From a bacterium (lineage in GTDB: Bacteria > Krumholzibacteriota > Krumholzibacteria > LZORAL124-64-63): DNA of 6,468 bases. Within the stretch, counting starts at the first letter, position 1; every line of letters starts with the position of its first letter. Under the pieces are notes generated by a model, which saw only the letters and a program-made list of their open reading frames with translations, did not search any database and was not told the origin of the DNA. Positions 5,997-6,468 of the stretch are shown piece by piece. Position numbers and translations under genes: made by a program. The stretch lies in the NCBI GenBank assembly GCA_021767885.1, contig JAASSM010000116.1, positions 1 to 6,468 of the forward strand, in the 5' to 3' direction.

Positions 5997-6069
5997 CGAG
6001 GCCGGGATCCGCGGGTTCTCGATGACTTTGGGCGAGAGTCATCGGGGTGGGATCCCGGCCCTCGTTTTT
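5997..6069 (+). terminator. Plus-strand intrinsic terminator formed by the outer stem of unit B
   Basis: The outer stem extends below its 11 bp by CGA (5997-5999) pairing with TCG (6062-6064) across one bulged C at 6061. TTTTT (6065-6069) follows with no gap. A GC-rich stem ending exactly at a T5 run is the standard intrinsic terminator form; the large interior (the inner hairpin) is unusual. On the minus strand the same stem is preceded by A5 and has no following T-run, so it is not an obvious terminator for the aminopeptidase gene. Confidence 0.5.
6000..6060 (+). repeat. Tandem structured repeat, unit B
   Basis: Outer stem extended to 11 perfect bp: GGCCGGGATCC (6000-6010) with GGATCCCGGCC (6050-6060). 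Inner stem GATGACT (6021-6027) with AGTCATC (6037-6043), perfect over 7 bp. Loop TTGGGCGAG at 6028-6036, identical to unit A. The units are separated by 9 nt. Confidence 0.75.
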
Positions 6070-6133
6070 CCTGGTGCAGGATCCCGATCCCCGGTGTCCC
6101 GGCCACGGCGCGCGGCCAGCCCATCCCGGCGTT

Positions 6134-6468
6134 CTAGAACACCCCGACGTACTGGCCGTCCAGGATGATGGTCCGGCTGCCCTCGGAGCCCTCCAGGCGC
6201 ACCTCCCGCACCCGCACGGCCGGCTGGGTCTCCGGGATGTAGACGCGGTCGAGATGGATGACCGCCTCCGGCGACGTGAAGTCGGCCGGGCCCACCACCC
6301 CACCGAAATGATCGCTGCGTCCGAAGGCCACGTGCAGGCCCAGCTTCTCGTCCAGCAGGATGGTGCCGGTGGGCTGGAGGCCGAAATCGCCGAGCACGCC
6401 CAGGCCCAGCTCGGCGATGTTGGCGTAGGCCGGCTCGGCGGCGAAGCGCTCCCGCTCGGCCGCCGTCC
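6134..6468 (-). CDS. C-terminal part of an M29-like (aminopeptidase T/AmpS-type) metallo-aminopeptidase
   Basis: Only the last 110 or so residues are in the window; the frame is open through the right edge and stops with TAG at 6136-6134. The tail of the M29/COG2309 leucyl aminopeptidases is recognisable: NIAELGLG, then PTGTILLDEK, GLHVAFGRSDHFGG and VIHLDRV. From family knowledge the Glu of ELG, the His of LHVAFG and the HxD pair (here HLD) are metal ligands, and all are present, so this end looks catalytically intact. These enzymes are cytosolic and remove N-terminal residues using two metal ions. The GTG at 6397 is internal, not a start, because the conserved NIAELGLG lies upstream of it. 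No terminator with a T-run is seen on its own strand after the stop. Confidence 0.85.
   Translation of the reverse strand, partial: TAAERERFAAEPAYANIAELGLGVLGDFGLQPTGTILLDEKLGLHVAFGRSDHFGGVVGPADFTSPEAVIHLDRVYIPETQPAVRVREVRLEGSEGSRTIILDGQYVGVF

Larger units (their letters stand above)
5930..6069 (+). ncRNA. Candidate small structured RNA of two tandem units, family unknown
   Basis: Two 61-nt units (5930-5990 and 6000-6060) share 41 of 61 positions and the same architecture: outer stem GGCCGGG/CCCGGCC, 14-nt left internal strand, 7-bp inner stem, 9-nt loop TTGGGCGAG, 10-nt right internal strand. The inner stem is GGCAGCT/AGCTGTC in the first unit and GATGACT/AGTCATC in the second. Three base pairs change on both sides and a fourth goes from G-T to A-T, while the loop is identical. 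Covariation with a fixed loop suggests selection on RNA structure. The plus strand is favoured because five T directly follow the last stem. No promoter is clear; AT-rich sequence lies at 5869-5920. No plus-strand gene follows, so it would act as a free sRNA. The alternatives are the aminopeptidase 3' UTR on the minus strand, or a dispersed DNA repeat. It matches no riboswitch I know. Confidence 0.4.
5526..6133. other. 600-bp gene-free region between aminopeptidase and MscS genes
   Basis: No open frame here has a plausible start, composition or homology signal. Short minus-strand frames running through 5776-6303 simply translate the repeats. From the MscS side the region holds a GC-rich inverted repeat (5612-5638) and a run of seven T on the plus strand (5698-5704). 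Next come the phased GTTCA array (5751-5784) and an imperfect palindrome gcgcga-t-tcgcgc (5802-5814). An AT-rich tract (about 5869-5886, CTAAATATATCTTTA) and the tandem structured units (5930-6060) complete it. The AT islands stand out sharply against the GC-rich background and probably hold promoters. Confidence 0.6.

Noticed and set aside
5930..6060. CRISPR array or glycine-type tandem riboswitch
   Set aside because: There are only two units with about one-third divergence and no spacer pattern, so it is not CRISPR. I see no known glycine-aptamer core and no plus-strand gene downstream to control.
5776..6303. Minus-strand frames of 175 and 111 residues through the intergenic repeats
   Set aside because: They are Arg/Pro-rich, overlap the real end of the aminopeptidase gene in other frames, and encode the structured repeats with unrelated residues.

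Overview
This is a GC-rich stretch (about two-thirds G+C or more by eye) from a Gram-negative (diderm) bacterium. It encodes an outer-membrane porin with a C-terminal Phe, a secreted periplasmic binding protein, a probable lipoprotein and a small-conductance mechanosensitive channel. I cannot name the phylum from the sequence. All six supported protein genes lie on the minus strand, so the window is read from right to left. The long plus-strand open frames are GC-driven shadows of these genes.

Layout in transcription order (high to low coordinates). (1) 6468-6134: the C-terminal end of an M29-like metallo-aminopeptidase, cut by the window edge. (2) 6133-5526: a gene-free region of about 600 bp. 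It holds two 61-nt structured repeat units, 70 nt apart, with compensatory base changes and an identical 9-nt apical loop. The second unit closes with a GC stem directly followed by five T on the plus strand. The region also holds AT-rich islands and a helically phased GTTCA/GTTCA/ATTCA array. (3) 5525-4449: an MscS-family channel with a charged C-terminal helical tail. (4) 4342-3566: a probable lipoprotein with an LppM-like look and a Met-rich acidic segment, followed by a perfect 12-bp hairpin that probably ends this unit. (5) 3243-1: a probable operon of porin, a 143-residue PstS-like periplasmic protein (19 bp later) and a methyl-accepting chemotaxis protein (55 bp later), cut by the left edge.

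The porin / mini-PstS / MCP operon reads as one outer-membrane-to-cytoplasm sensing module: solute entry, periplasmic capture, and signalling to the chemotaxis machinery. A sigma-28-like (FliA) promoter candidate with exact 11-bp element spacing sits about 130 bp upstream of the porin start, which would fit co-expression with motility genes. The MCP lacks a recognisable complete HAMP domain. A terminator-like hairpin lies in the porin leader, and a perfect 12-bp hairpin separates the mini-PstS and MCP genes. These could tune the dose of each product.

The least explained signal is the tandem structured element at 5930-6069. I interpret it as a possible plus-strand small RNA of unknown family; no promoter for it could be assigned with confidence.
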